From positions 1 to 14,791 of the forward strand of contig JANBTH010000563.1 of the NCBI GenBank assembly GCA_027578815.1: a stretch of 14,791 nucleotides of DNA, in the 5' to 3' direction. Made by a program: the position numbers and the translations under genes. Numbering within the stretch: position 1 is the stretch's first letter; every line of letters begins with the position of its first letter. This document shows, one piece after another, positions 7,515 through 14,791 of the stretch. This stretch comes from Coemansia sp. RSA 1804 (taxonomy: Eukaryota > Kickxellomycota > Kickxellomycetes > Kickxellales > Kickxellaceae). The notes under the pieces were generated by a model, which had not been told where the DNA came from, did no database searches, and worked only from the letters and a program-made list of their open reading frames with translations.

Positions 7515-10500
7515 ATGTCTTTATCGTCATTACAGCGCAAGAGAGTAATTGGAGAAACATTATTGAGGTCAAATGCATTTCGTACGTATTTGATAATAAC
7601 CTGTAGAGCGTGTATTACAAATTGAGTTGCACCAGAGAATGTCAAGCATATTCGCTTGGAATAGACGACTAGGGTATTTCTAGTCATACTTTTACAACAT
7701 ATTCATCCTTTGTCGTGCAAAAATATGTTTATGGCTTTCTTTACTAAAAGCACAGTACTCAATATCTCTTTTTTTGCTTCAAAGTAGGCGAGTGGTCATA
7801 CAGCCAGCACAGTGTTAAGAATATAGAGCTCCATCAAACGCTAAAGGGTCATAATGGCTGTGTGAATGCTCTATGTTGGACACACGACGGGAGGTATTTG
7901 TTTTCTGGGTCCGACGATTGTACGATATGCGTTTGGAGGGCTGCGGACGACGGATCGTTGATCTGCAGGTTCAAAACAGGATTTGATGAACGGGTGTTTG
8001 ATCTAAAGACTATGCAAGCGCCCAATGACCACTTCCTTATAGCGTGTTCCATGGATACGACAATAAAGGTGTTTGATATTAGTAGGATCCTATCCGTTAC
8101 TAATAGGACCAAAAGGTCTATGGGCTTGTTGTATCAATCGGAAGACAATGTTTATTCAGGAAGCGATTTCTGTGTTTGCACTTTTTCTGGTCATACTGCA
8201 TGCGTTAAGCGCGTACTGCCAATACCCGACTCACCCTACGAGTTTTTATCATGCTCGGAAGATGGAACAGTCCGTCATTTTGATATACGCGAGGGAGTAT
8301 CGTTGGCATTGTCAAACCAACGCACTTTTCAAAAAAGCGGTCGAATAGTTGCTGACTACCGCAGCCTGAGCGCGGAGCTATATGCGCTGGATGTTGATCC
8401 ATTCCAATCTTCCATATTTGCAGTCGGTGGTACAATGACTTCAATAATGGTACATGACAGGAGAGCTACATGCCATCCGAGCCTTCTCTCGCCTAAATGG
8501 CTATATTCGTACAATAAAACATGGTCTGGCGGTGAATGCATTGTTCGGCTGCGTCGAGAAGAGCAGGAAGGCAGAACTCACGCTCACGAAAGCAAATCGG
8601 ACAGTGTGGTTACTGGCTTGCGGTTTTCGAGTAGCAATGCTCACCAGGTTATTGGTAGTTGGACATACGACCATGTGTATCTGTTTGATCTCAACCAGTC
8701 GCCAACTTTTATAAGTACTCTACACAGGAGTGCATCCCTCTTGGATGGAAGACAGCAAAGTCGCGGGTCTACTAGCAGTAGCTCTCAATCGCCACCTCGT
8801 GCCAAGCGGATACGCTCGGATAACGCAAACTGGACAGATCCCTCTTCTGTGTTAATGCAAACACAGCAGCTACGGAGGTCAATGCGAGGCCAATCTCGGG
8901 GAGTACGCTTGCTCAGTAGACAGGAAGCGCCTTACATGTACAGCGACGACGATTCCAGTGCTTCGGACAGTCTAAGCAGTGTTGGTAGTCGAGAGTTGTC
9001 GGAGGATTGTAGTGAGAATGAAAATATTAGCAACAGAGCAGGCCCATGTTCTTCCGATAACTGCTGCATGTATCTCTGGTGCAGTAATTGTCGGCTTGAA
9101 CACGAAGACGTGTCATACAGTAATGTACGACTGCAGCGGCCTGGAGAGAAGACAAGCTCTAATGCAAAAACAAACACCTGTCCCTATCCTGCGGGAATGT
9201 CCTTGTCTGAAACCGAACAGCAATTCATGCATTCATCGTTCAAGTCTCTTGTTGAAAGTGTTTCTGCGAACTCTCTTGTCCAGGCACAGACATCGGTTTC
9301 ATTTGCACTTCGGATGTTGACTGATCGAGATATCCAATCATCCGAAAACCCACTCGGATCAATAGATGTCTCAGATAGTCTGGATTATCAGCACACGACT
9401 ACACAGATACTTCTGATGGCAAGTGAAGATAGTGTTGCTGATCGGTACCGACTTAAATCCCTTCTTTTAAATACTCGTGCGTCTATTAACGCCACCCTAT
9501 TTCGAAGGAAGTGGCAAGAGCAGATCAGTTCGTCATTAACCTTTTATGATTTGGCTCGTGGCGATTTACAAGCTGTGAATGAAACCATTTGCGCCCTAGC
9601 GGAGACAAAATCCGAGATAGACCCTCTAATCAGAGACATTAATCACGCGATTGAGCTCAACCCCTTGAATGTTGCCGCACACTATAATCGACTACTTGTT
9701 GCATTAGATACCGCGCGCTTTGATACTATGGTGTTTATCGTTGCTATCCAGCCGCTGATCAGGAAGCCATCCCAAAACTCGGGTGAGCCTGATGACAGCG
9801 AGCCGATTTGCAATCGGCTGCGGGCTGAGTTTGGGGATATGGGGTTTAGACTAAGTGAGCTGCAGACTACAATTGCCGACGCCTACGATATGGTTCGTGA
9901 GAAAACAGCCGTTGTCTGCAAGCTGGCAGAACTAATTTGCACAGTTTCTACAAGCGCGCTGCAAGGAACAGATGCTGTAGGTTATGATGGTCCATTTTCA
10001 GTGGTCGGAAGGTATCTTGGCACATCTGAAAGACTGATCAAAGTTGTCAAGCGTGATTCTGAGCTTGCACTTGATATATTTGAGCAAAGCAACTACTTGC
10101 TTAAAGACAATACAGAGAATGGAGTCGATCCGACCGATTACACATCCGTTATGTATGGAGTGGTGTCGTTTCTGAAGGAGCTTATGTGTGAGAGTGTATT
10201 TGCGCCCAGCTCAATGCCAAATACAGATTGCGAAGGACAGCCAACTCTCATGTTTGACCACCGGCTATTTGAAATTCCCCAAAAAGCCGATGGATTGCAG
10301 AATTCATACATGTGGCATCCGTGCTACATACACCCAGCAGATATACAAGAACATATTGCAGCGGTATATCAGAATACTGATGGGGTGGCTATAAGCAGCA
10401 AGCAGATTGCCAAGTTTCCCATTATATCTGCAGGGAAAAGCCGAGACACTGGCTTTGAGAGTAGATATTTGGACAGCCATTCTGGTAGCTCACAGTCATA

Positions 10501-11572
10501 TTCCCAAAACGATGCTACTTTATCATCGTCTCTCGCTGGGGTTGACTCGGATAATGACATGACAGACAGTGTAGTGTTGCAAGATAGCGGAAGTTCCAGC
10601 GAATCATGGCCACGGTTAACAAGAGAATATGTACCTCAGGTCCTCTCTACAGCTCATGCTGCAGACTCATCTCTGGAAGAAGTGCATCGTGGTCCCTTTG
10701 ATCAGTGCGAGTCCGAGACTAGCAATATGCATCCAGTTCCAGTCGTACTTCCTTGTCTAAGATATACTGGACATTGTAACTTTCACACGATCAAAGATGT
10801 AAACTTTGTCTTCGGAAGGTATGTGGCATCAGGATCCGATGACGGCAATATTTTTATATGGGATAAAACCTCTATGGAGATTATTTCCATACTTCAAGGC
10901 GATAGCGAAGTTGTGAACGCCATTGAAGATCATCCATTTCTACCTATAATCGCATTGTCAGGGATTGACTGTGAGGTTCAAATATTTCATCTGTCACAAG
11001 GAGGGCCTTTATTCGAACATCGTAAGAGCTTTCCTTTACTTGGGCCATTCCAATTTGCACAAGTAAATGCGATCAGCAACATGGAGAAGAGTGTGTTCAA
11101 GGAGCTTGTTTATTCACACGATCCATACATTCAAGATCTTTATCATAGTGGTCACCTCTTGATGTCCCCAGAACAGCTAGATGAGATCCGCACACATGTG
11201 CGCTATTCGTTTCCGGCCGTAAGTACAAACAAGATTGATGAAAAAGCGCGAATAATAGGCCAAAACGAGGAGATGCGTCTTAATGGCTTGGCACACGCGT
11301 CTTTGTCCAACCACATAATGAGCAGCATTCTGCTTGGTGGACTTGCAGGTGTCCAGGATGACAGCAGTGACTCCGGTTCTGATGACTATGGAACTATGAG
11401 CAGCGATACTGGTTCTGATAACAATTCAGACGAGGCAATCATAATTGGGAATATCCCTCTCGAACAGAGTATGGAGAATAGTCAGAGCCAACAACATTAT
11501 TCTATGCAATCCCCAAGTCCTTCCGATAATGAAACCGATTACAGCGGTCATGATCATGTTTATGAAACTTGA
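7515..11572 (+). CDS. WDTC1: WDTC1/DCAF9 (Adipose)-type WD40 and TPR protein, probable CUL4-DDB1 substrate receptor, 2 exons
   Basis: Exon 1 is 7515-7581 and exon 2 is 7788-11572, giving 1283 residues. I chose the ATG at 7515 because exon 1 supplies the family's basic N-terminal segment (LQRKRVIGETLLRSNAF). It joins in phase to REWSYSQHSVKNIELHQTL and the first WD signature KGHNGCVNAL (42-51). An in-frame TGA lies just upstream of this ATG. WD repeats occupy about 35-335, including GSDDCTICVW, SCSEDGTVRHFDIR and an HDRR repeat end. D188-x-R190 and D246-x-R248 resemble the DxR of DDB1-binding WDxR motifs. A linker (about 335-500) has an NLS-like RAKRIRSD and Ser/Asp stretches. A helical region (about 505-720) includes a TPR-like block, AIELNPLNVAAHYNRLL. 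Two further WD repeats are at about 1013-1085 (YTGHCNFHTIKDVNF, GSDDGNIFIWDK, LQGDSEVVNAI), followed by an acidic Ser-rich tail. The order WD, TPR, C-terminal WD pair is the WDTC1 architecture. Animal WDTC1 is much shorter (roughly 680 residues); the excess is in linkers. DCAF6 is the next-best family. Confidence 0.85.
7582..7787 (+). other. Intron of the WDTC1-like gene
   Basis: This 206-base phase-1 intron has donor GTACGT. A TACTAAA branch-like site (about 7742) is followed by a pyrimidine tract, TCTCTTTTTTTGCTTC. The acceptor is AAAGTAG, with the exon starting at 7788. An alternative acceptor three bases upstream (CAAAG) would keep the frame and change Arg23 to Leu-Gly, but TAG is the better match. 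Confidence 0.65.
11363..11422 (+). repeat. Imperfect 24-base repeat in the acidic tail of the WDTC1-like gene
   Basis: Two copies (11363-11386 and 11399-11422) match at 19 of 24 bases and encode SSDSGSDD and SSDTGSDN. They lie in the Ser/Asp-rich C-terminal tail, which looks like a casein-kinase-2-type phosphorylation region. This is probably a small internal duplication within disordered sequence. Confidence 0.5.
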
Positions 11573-11681
11573 CACAGAAAACTAGAGTGCTATCAACGAC
11601 AATAGCCTTCTTATAGTTAATATAAAGCAAAATACACCTTATTAAACGGCAAGAAAGCTATCGCAACAAGATTCGCACTGT

Positions 11682-12161
11682 CTAGTAATCTTTGTTCGCC
11701 ACGGATCTGGCCTTTTCAATACCCATGTCTAGTACGCAATTCGCCATCGAGGACACAGTACTGTTCCACTCTGCCTTTGCTAATGAAACTGCGTTATTCA
11801 ACAAATGTGCACTAAGCCTTTCGTATTTGTTCATGACGTCAAGCTTTCTATCCTTCCATGATGGCGAGATCTATAATGTTTATCAGAAAAAAGAAAGAAT
11901 AAGCCGCAGAGAGAGAGAAAATCAGTACAAACGATTCAAATGGCTAAAATTCACCTGCCATTATATAAATATAAACTATCCAATATGCGAAAAACATACC
12001 TCCTCGGTGCTGGATCCCACTACTTCTTTCAGCGTCAAAGAGGCACGAGTGAGCTTGTAGTTTGCAATTTGTGTTTGGTCATTAAAGAATGAAACAAAAG
12101 CAGACACTGCTCCAGTACCAACCACAAGCCCCGAAACGAATTTCACCGCAATGTTCGCCAT
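11682..12161 (-). CDS. MIC12: MIC12/AIM5-like MICOS subunit, 2 exons
   Basis: Exon 1 is 12161-12000 (54 codons) and exon 2 is 11870-11682 (62 codons plus TAG), giving 116 residues. The N-terminus, MANIAVKFVSGLVVGTG, begins a glycine-containing membrane segment (about 4-26). A polar stretch with NYKLTRASLTLKE follows. The C-terminal half is amphipathic and carries AKAEWNSTVSSM. A small protein with one N-terminal membrane segment, a central Leu/Arg-rich helix and a C-terminal (K/R)xxWN motif is the pattern of fungal MIC12 (Aim5), an inner-membrane subunit of the MICOS crista-junction complex. The family call rests on architecture and short motifs because the family diverges fast. I prefer the ATG at 12161 (G at +4). 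An in-frame ATG at 12191 would add ten hydrophobic residues. The gene is convergent with the WDTC1-like gene (109-base gap) and divergent from the oxidoreductase. Confidence 0.6.
11871..11999 (-). other. Intron of the MIC12-like gene
   Basis: This 129-base phase-0 intron has donor GAG|GTATGT, a CT-rich tract (TTTCTCTCTCTCTGC), CTGAT branch-like strings and acceptor ATTATAG. Reading through the donor hits a stop within seven codons. Splicing opens a clean 62-codon exon. Confidence 0.75.
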
Positions 12162-12278
12162 AATTGTAAAAATAAACCAGGAGAAATTCAAGACTAGGAG
12201 TACAAAAAGGAAGAAAAAGAAGAAAAAGGAATATGAAAAAAATATGCTTATCGCCTGCCAAACATTTGTCTACAAAAC

Positions 12279-12300
12279 CGGTTCGACATCCACGGTTCGA
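12279..12300 (+). repeat. Two direct CGGTTCGA copies in the divergent promoter
   Basis: Identical 8-mers start at 12279 and 12293, 14 bases apart. The second extends to a GTTCGAAC palindrome. They could be paired sites for a transcription factor (CGG-type half sites are typical of fungal zinc-cluster regulators), but no specific regulator is identified. Confidence 0.35.
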
Positions 12301-12419
12301 ACTGAGCTCTACATAATAATTTGAAAATGGTAAAGGTTGGAAAAATTACTTGCAGCAAGGCGTGAGAATGGAAGCAAGTTGTCATGTGCCCATCATGTCT
12401 CGACATTTTCAAGAGTCGA

Positions 12420-12425
12420 TATAAA
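12420..12425 (+). promoter_or_regulatory. Candidate TATA box of the oxidoreductase gene
   Basis: TATAAA sits in GATATAAAATGAGG, 140 bases before the preferred start at 12560 and 51 bases before the alternative ATG at 12476. It is the best TATA match in this promoter, but the sequence is A/T-rich, so chance is a real possibility. Confidence 0.3.
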
Positions 12426-12559
12426 ATGAGGGGCAGAAGGGGTTTCTTCCCAAAGTAAACTATCGTCGTTTTAATGTGGTCTTGACAATTCATACTCATC
12501 CATCAAGCTTCAGCTACATTCCAAAAACAATTTGCAACTTTTTATATACGTTAAATACC

Positions 12560-13879
12560 ATGGAAGCCGAAAAACAAGGTAGTTCAGGACACTCGGTCAT
12601 GCCAGTAAAAGTCGCCATTGTTGGATGTGGGGCCCGTGGAAATATTTACAGTAGCTTTGCTATGTATTCCGACCAGATGGAGATTGTAGCTCTGGCAGAG
12701 CCACTCAAGATACGGCGTGAAAGGGTGAGGACAAGACATAACATTCCTATCTCTAGCTGCTACACATCGTGGGAGGATCTGCTGGACGCACCAAAGGTTG
12801 CCGATGCAGTGGTGATTTGTGTCGCCGACCGCTTACACAGGGATGTGGCAGTTGGGTTTAGCAACAGGGGGTACCATATCCTTTTGGAAAAGCCCATGGC
12901 TACTGATCTCGAAAGCTGCAAAGACGTATATGCTGCTGCCAAGAGAAACAATGTGCTACTGGCAGTATGCCATGTACTTCGCTACACCGCCTATAACCGC
13001 AAAATCAAGGAGATTGTTGATTCTGGAGCCTTGGGCGATATTGTCGGTATACAGCATATGGAGCCTGTTGGACATTTCCATTTTGCACATTCTTACGTAC
13101 GCGGAAACTGGCGCAAAGAGTCTGAATCCTCGTCATCGCTGCTGGCGAAAAGCTGCCATGATATTGATATAATGATGTACTTTATGGGTGACGGATGTGA
13201 GCGTGTATCATCATTTGGTGGCATTTCGCACTTCAAGAAAGGAAAGAAGCCTGATGCTGCCGGTGCTAGCACCCGCTGTACAAGTTGTGCATACGAGCCC
13301 CAATGTCCCTACTCTGCAAAAAAGATATATCTGGAGCCCGCAATGGAAGGATATAAGGAGTGGCCAGTAGACGTGATCACCGATGTGGTTGATGTTGAAA
13401 ACATAACAGATGCACTCTTAAGTGGGCCATATGGGCGATGTGTATACGAGTGCGACAATGATGTCTGTGACAACCAGGTTGTCAACATTGAGTTTAAAGA
13501 CAGCCGTTATGCAACATTCTCAATGGTTGCGTTCACCAAGGATATTTGCACCCGGAAAACGCGTATATTTGGCACACGCGGCGAACTTGTTGGCGATGAC
13601 AAGAATGCTATTGAAGTGTACAACTTTCTTAGCCGCAGGAGCGTATTCCATGATCCCGATCCTGTGCCTGCCGAACTTCCTGGGCATGGTGGAGGAGATC
13701 TGGGCATTATTAAGAGTTTTGTTGAAGCGATTGCCTTTAACAACCCTGGTCTGCTCCCATCCAACTCTACAAGCTCATTTGCCAGCCATGTGGTGGTTTT
13801 TGCGGCTGAGGAAGCAAGGCGTTGTGGTAATGTGGTCAACATTGGCGACTTTTGTAAGAAGAATGGCATTGAATTCTAA
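12560..13879 (+). CDS. Gfo/Idh/MocA-family NAD(P)-dependent oxidoreductase with a Cys cluster
   Basis: The product has 439 residues. An N-terminal Rossmann fold carries VAIVGCGARG (18-27). Further on come the family's EKP motif (E110, K111, P112) and the C-terminal alpha/beta domain, with RYTAYNRKIKEIVDSGALGD and KSCHDIDIMMYFMG (H200 and D201 near the active site). A cluster C240-x2-C243-x5-C249 is followed by PYSAKKIY. This occurs in a subgroup of the family and may bind metal or be structural. Relatives oxidise or reduce sugars, inositols or diols using NAD(P). The substrate cannot be told from sequence. The start at 12560 has a strong context (ACCATGG) and begins 17 residues before the first beta-strand. 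The same frame is open to an ATG at 12476, adding 28 residues without Asp or Glu. No introns are needed. The stop is 126 bases from the stop of the convergent gelsolin-like gene. Confidence 0.88.
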   Translation: MEAEKQGSSGHSVMPVKVAIVGCGARGNIYSSFAMYSDQMEIVALAEPLKIRRERVRTRHNIPISSCYTSWEDLLDAPKVADAVVICVADRLHRDVAVGFSNRGYHILLEKPMATDLESCKDVYAAAKRNNVLLAVCHVLRYTAYNRKIKEIVDSGALGDIVGIQHMEPVGHFHFAHSYVRGNWRKESESSSSLLAKSCHDIDIMMYFMGDGCERVSSFGGISHFKKGKKPDAAGASTRCTSCAYEPQCPYSAKKIYLEPAMEGYKEWPVDVITDVVDVENITDALLSGPYGRCVYECDNDVCDNQVVNIEFKDSRYATFSMVAFTKDICTRKTRIFGTRGELVGDDKNAIEVYNFLSRRSVFHDPDPVPAELPGHGGGDLGIIKSFVEAIAFNNPGLLPSNSTSSFASHVVVFAAEEARRCGNVVNIGDFCKKNGIEF

Positions 13880-14005
13880 TATACATATGGCTTATGACTA
13901 GAGCTTTCTATCACTTCCTTTATATATTTATCTCTTGAGTAATACAAATGTAATAACAATGCTATATTAATATATCTACCAATCTGTTAGTCAATCGTCT
14001 ATCTA
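13880..14005. other. Convergent 3' intergenic gap
   Basis: This gap of 126 very A/T-rich bases (repeated TATAT and AATAA-like strings) lies between the stop codons of the oxidoreductase and the gelsolin-like gene. Both 3' UTRs and polyadenylation sites must fall here or overlap the neighbouring gene. Confidence 0.5.
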
Positions 14006-14791
14006 CTAGGCAACTGCCACAGCCCGTGTAGATGCACGCGAGATAGAGCGGATAGGAACAGCGGCCGGCGGCGCTATCGTGCCTACGGCTGGAACATTGT
14101 GGCAAACCACGCTTGTTGTTCCCATTGAGGATGCAAATATGTATGGCCAGTCAGGAAACTTTGTCTTAAAAATTACATGCTCGAAACCACGCACCTCGGT
14201 CCATACCGATGCAGATCTAGGCCTCTGGGGAATACAGGTGTCACGTATCAACATCCTTGAAAAATTTAGGGCGCACTGGCGAACCGCTGGGTTGTTGGGT
14301 TCGTTGCGCCACCATACAAAAACATCTGTCCACGTGTCCAGAACAATGACCCCACCTACAGGAACCTTGAGAAGCAATGCCGCGTTGACATCTGCGCCAA
14401 CCGAGAGAATAGTAGCCGGAGGAACGGTTTCCCAGAACCCATACACCACCTTCCGCCTTTCCAGCGCACGTTCAAAGTCAACGTCGTCCCCTGCAGCGCT
14501 AAGAGGCGAAATGCGGTTGTAAACCATTGCCAGTCCATCGGGGATGGATAGTTTGCCACCATATTCCATGTTATGTAGCTGCGAAAAGAACCTTCTGCGA
14601 GCAATGTCAGAAGCTGCCGATTCGTCAATGACAAGAATTGCCGCCTTTCCAACAAGCTCCTTGTCGCGTATTTCCATAGCCACTCTCATAATAGCGTCGC
14701 GCTTGATAGCCGACGAATGCGTGCCAATCCAGACATATATGACACGCGATGCCAAGGAGCTCACCGACTTGCGCCTGCTATACTCCTGTGC
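14006..14791 (-). CDS. Gelsolin/villin-like actin-binding protein, C-terminal part, 5' end outside the window
   Basis: The frame is open to the right edge with no start codon visible, giving the last 261 residues and a TAG at 14008-14006. Two gelsolin-homology segments can be seen. The end of one domain has VIYVWIGTHSS (about 18-28), a helix and FFSQLHNMEYG. A nearly complete domain contains VVYGFWE, VIVLDTWTDVFVWW, a helix with A/R spacing, VRGFEHVIFKTKFPDWPYIF and a preceding variable loop. A low-complexity tail (PPAAVPIRSISRASTRAVAVA*) follows, with no villin headpiece. Gelsolin-family proteins sever, cap or nucleate actin filaments, usually under calcium or phosphoinositide control. Domain count and activity cannot be judged from this fragment. 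GTG at 14764 is only an internal valine codon, not a start. Confidence 0.8.
   Translation of the reverse strand, partial: AQEYSRRKSVSSLASRVIYVWIGTHSSAIKRDAIMRVAMEIRDKELVGKAAILVIDESAASDIARRRFFSQLHNMEYGGKLSIPDGLAMVYNRISPLSAAGDDVDFERALERRKVVYGFWETVPPATILSVGADVNAALLLKVPVGGVIVLDTWTDVFVWWRNEPNNPAVRQCALNFSRMLIRDTCIPQRPRSASVWTEVRGFEHVIFKTKFPDWPYIFASSMGTTSVVCHNVPAVGTIAPPAAVPIRSISRASTRAVAVA

Larger units (their letters stand above)
12162..12559. promoter_or_regulatory. Divergent promoter region between the MIC12-like and oxidoreductase genes
   Basis: About 400 bases. A purine-rich tract (about 12195-12240, mostly A and G on the plus strand) lies next to the MIC12 start. Two direct copies of CGGTTCGA are at 12279-12286 and 12293-12300. 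A TATAAA at 12420-12425 is oriented toward the oxidoreductase. I see no further gene here, only an optional N-terminal extension of the oxidoreductase frame back to 12476. Confidence 0.5.

Noticed and set aside
7415..7687. 90-codon minus-strand frame upstream of the WDTC1-like gene
   Set aside because: It overlaps the supported first exon and intron of the WDTC1-like gene on the plus strand and has no recognisable domain.
11692..12060. 122-codon open frame on the plus strand
   Set aside because: It lies antisense over both exons and the intron of the MIC12-like gene, has low-complexity Lys/Arg content from the intron, and shows no recognisable motif. The minus-strand spliced model has a membrane segment and matching phases.
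12279..12303. GGTTCGAAC string resembling a tRNA T-loop/B-box
   Set aside because: The flanking bases cannot form a T stem, and no A-box, anticodon arm or acceptor stem was seen nearby.
14079..14522. 147-codon plus-strand frame at the right end
   Set aside because: The minus strand over the same bases encodes clear gelsolin-homology sequence (FKTKFPDW, TDVFVWW), so the plus-strand frame is a shadow.
1..14791. Search for CRISPR arrays, insertion elements, terminal repeats or a novel defence or mobile system
   Set aside because: No regular spacer-repeat pattern, transposase motif, long terminal repeat or clustered unknown genes were seen. Every long frame has an ordinary eukaryotic assignment.

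Overview
The window reads as ordinary nuclear DNA from a fungus. Genes are well spaced on both strands. Introns are short (about 94 to 206 bases), with GTAAGT/GTATGT-type donors, TAG acceptors and, in one case, a TACTAAT branch site. The gene set (a MIC12-like MICOS subunit, a DNA polymerase zeta catalytic subunit, a very-long-chain 3-ketoacyl-CoA reductase, a gelsolin-domain protein and a WDTC1-type WD40/TPR protein) suggests an early-diverging (zygomycete-grade) lineage. That placement is an inference from gene content and intron style, not a database result. No mobile element, CRISPR array, rRNA or tRNA was recognised.

Layout, left to right: (1) 1-748, minus strand: the first five exons of an SDR-family gene closely resembling the ER very-long-chain 3-ketoacyl-CoA reductase (IFA38/HSD17B12), cut by the window edge. 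I assembled it by splicing. (2) 749-1764: divergent intergenic region of about 1 kb, T-rich near REV3, with an MCB-like site and a probable 5'-UTR intron. (3) 1765-7272, plus: REV3, intact and without introns in its coding part. (4) 7515-11572, plus: a very large WDTC1/DCAF9-type protein. Its first coding exon (7515-7581) is separated from the long main exon by a 206-base intron, giving 1283 residues. (5) 11682-12161, minus: a two-exon, 116-residue MIC12/AIM5-like gene. (6) 12162-12559: divergent promoter region. (7) 12560-13879, plus: a Gfo/Idh/MocA-family oxidoreductase with a Cys cluster. (8) 14006 to beyond the right edge, minus: the C-terminal 261 residues of a gelsolin/villin-like protein.

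The genes do not form a pathway. They are independent housekeeping or accessory functions: lipid elongation, translesion synthesis, CUL4-DDB1 ubiquitin-ligase substrate reception, mitochondrial cristae organisation, NAD(P)-dependent sugar or diol redox chemistry, and actin binding. Their arrangement is two divergent pairs (SDR/REV3 and MIC12/oxidoreductase), two convergent pairs with very short 3' gaps (WDTC1/MIC12, 109 bases; oxidoreductase/gelsolin, 126 bases) and one tandem pair (REV3 then WDTC1, 242 bases).

I did not find a novel biological system. The most useful results are the three gene models that only appear after splicing, a compact REV7-binding-like block and a rearranged CysB cluster in REV3, and the strongly expanded disordered and TPR part of the WDTC1 homologue.
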